Of a DNA stretch of 6,299 nucleotides, positions 5,452-6,299 are shown piece by piece; positions within the stretch are counted from its first letter, which is position 1; each line of letters opens with the position of its first letter. This DNA comes from Nitrospirales bacterium (GTDB lineage: Bacteria > Nitrospirota > Nitrospiria > Nitrospirales > UBA2166), in contig JAJDBL010000325.1 in the NCBI GenBank assembly GCA_029261375.1, positions 1 through 6,299 on the forward strand, read 5' to 3'. The notes beneath the pieces were generated by a model. The model did not search any database. It worked only from the letters and a program-made list of their open reading frames with translations, and was not told the origin of the DNA. Made by a program: the position numbers and the translations under genes.

Positions 5452-6299
5452 TTAATACCGGTAATAGTCCGGTTTATACGGTCCCTCAACCGGAAGCCCT
5501 AAGTATTTGGACTGTTCATCCGAGAGGACGGTGAGTTTGACTCCAAGTTGTGCGAGATGGAGTCGGGCAACCTCTTCATCAAGGGCTTTAGGCAAGACAT
5601 GAACGCCCACAGGATACTTCTCGGTTTCACTCCACAATGCGATTTGCGCAAGAACCTGGTTCGAGAAGCTGTTGCTCATCACAAAGGAGGGGTGTCCTGT
5701 CGCACACCCAAGGTTCACCAATCGGCCTCTTGCAAGCACGATGATGGTTTTTCCATTCGGATAGATAAACTTATCGACCTGAGGTTTGATCTCGACTTCA
5801 GAAATGTCTGAACGATCAACCATGTATGCGATATCAATTTCAGAATCGAAGTGCCCGATGTTGCATACGATCGCGTTATCTTTCATCGCATCTAGATGTG
5901 GGCCAGCGATGGCGTTCATGCAGCCAGTAGCCGTTACGAAAATATCACCTTCTGCCGCGGCCTCATCCATAGTCACGACTTCGAACCCTTCCATTGCGGC
6001 CTGGAGTGCGCAAATCGGGTCAATTTCAGTCACGAGGACGCGGGCACCAAATCCTCGCATTGATTGTGCGCAACCTTTGCCAACTCCACCGTAGCCAGCA
6101 ATAACGACAACTTTTCCAGCAATCATCACATCGGTCGCGCGCTTCAGGCCATCCGCTAGCGACTCACGGCATCCGTAGAGATTGTCGAATTTTGACTTGG
6201 TGACGGAATCGTTCACGTTCATGGCAGGCATCTTGAGCTCGCCTCGTTCGTGCATCTGATAGAGTCGGACGACACCCGTGGTTGTCTCCTCACTCAGGC
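5452..6299 (-). CDS. ahcY: Adenosylhomocysteinase (S-adenosylhomocysteine hydrolase), N-terminus outside window
   Basis: The enzyme reversibly splits S-adenosylhomocysteine into adenosine and homocysteine in the cytoplasm, relieving product inhibition of methyltransferases. The visible 281 residues are the C-terminal part of a protein usually of about 420-480 residues. The frame continues to the right edge, with [14 protein letters not shown] before the first internal Met, so an ATG at 6255 is not the true start. Conserved elements in order are [11 protein letters not shown] (catalytic Lys and Asp), the NAD-binding loop [35 protein letters not shown] (catalytic His), [18 protein letters not shown], and the C-terminal tail [10 protein letters not shown], whose Lys and Tyr reach into the NAD site of the partner subunit. 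Compared with common homologues, the NAD loop has Gly where Asp is usual (GYGDVGKG), and LARGRLVNL replaces the usual LAEGRLVNL; all catalytic residues are kept. A strong terminator follows. Confidence 0.97.
   Translation of the reverse strand, partial: LSEETTTGVVRLYQMHERGELKMPAMNVNDSVTKSKFDNLYGCRESLADGLKRATDVMIAGKVVVIAGYGGVGKGCAQSMRGFGARVLVTEIDPICALQAAMEGFEVVTMDEAAAEGDIFVTATGCMNAIAGPHLDAMKDNAIVCNIGHFDSEIDIAYMVDRSDISEVEIKPQVDKFIYPNGKTIIVLARGRLVNLGCATGHPSFVMSNSFSNQVLAQIALWSETEKYPVGVHVLPKALDEEVARLHLAQLGVKLTVLSDEQSKYLGLPVEGPYKPDYYRY

Noticed and set aside
5786..6094. A plus-strand frame antisense to ahcY
   Set aside because: It mirrors the highly conserved ahcY coding sequence and has no independent support.

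Overview
The window looks like chromosomal DNA of a free-living, Gram-negative bacterium of moderate GC content. The evidence is Sec-type signal peptides on two predicted exported proteins, a canonical bacterial adenosylhomocysteinase, an AddB-like recombination protein, and intergenic hairpin repeats of the dispersed REP kind. The combination of repeats and genes would fit a Nitrospirota-like or other environmental lineage, but nothing here fixes the taxon and I do not assign one. No rRNA, tRNA, CRISPR array, transposase or integrase is visible.

Layout from left to right. (1) 1-1589, minus strand: the N-terminal 529 codons of an AddB-like, UvrD-type helicase-fold protein of the PD-(D/E)XK nuclease family. 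The gene runs off the left edge, and its ATPase motifs look degenerate. (2) 1590-1980: a divergent intergenic region with a REP-like palindrome and a very G-rich hairpin repeat. (3) 1981-2877, plus strand: an exported protein with a Spondin_N domain, a cysteine-rich linker and a C-terminal Kazal-type protease-inhibitor domain. Its best start is a GTG with a good ribosome binding site. (4) 3024-3737, minus strand: an unrecognised exported protein, convergent with the spondin/Kazal gene. (5) 3738-4004: an intergenic region with a near-perfect 24-base palindrome and a composite repeat related, in opposite orientation, to the G-rich repeat at 1810-1850. (6) 4005-6299, minus strand, read right to left: ahcY (cut by the right edge), a strong intrinsic terminator, a Gfo/Idh/MocA-family oxidoreductase starting just after the terminator, and a four-helix membrane protein of the Phage_holin_4_2 family (PF04020).

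How the parts relate. ahcY removes S-adenosylhomocysteine in the methyl cycle. A small PF04020 membrane protein next to ahcY is a familiar arrangement in proteobacteria (often ahcY - holin-like - metF); here an oxidoreductase gene lies between the two and no metF follows. The two exported proteins form a separate accessory unit: convergent, both with signal peptides, and bracketed by related repeats in inverted orientation. The most interesting points are this exported pair, the Kazal domain with a predicted Gln at P1, the novel exported protein, and the oxidoreductase start codon lying 11 bases after the ahcY terminator's T-tract.
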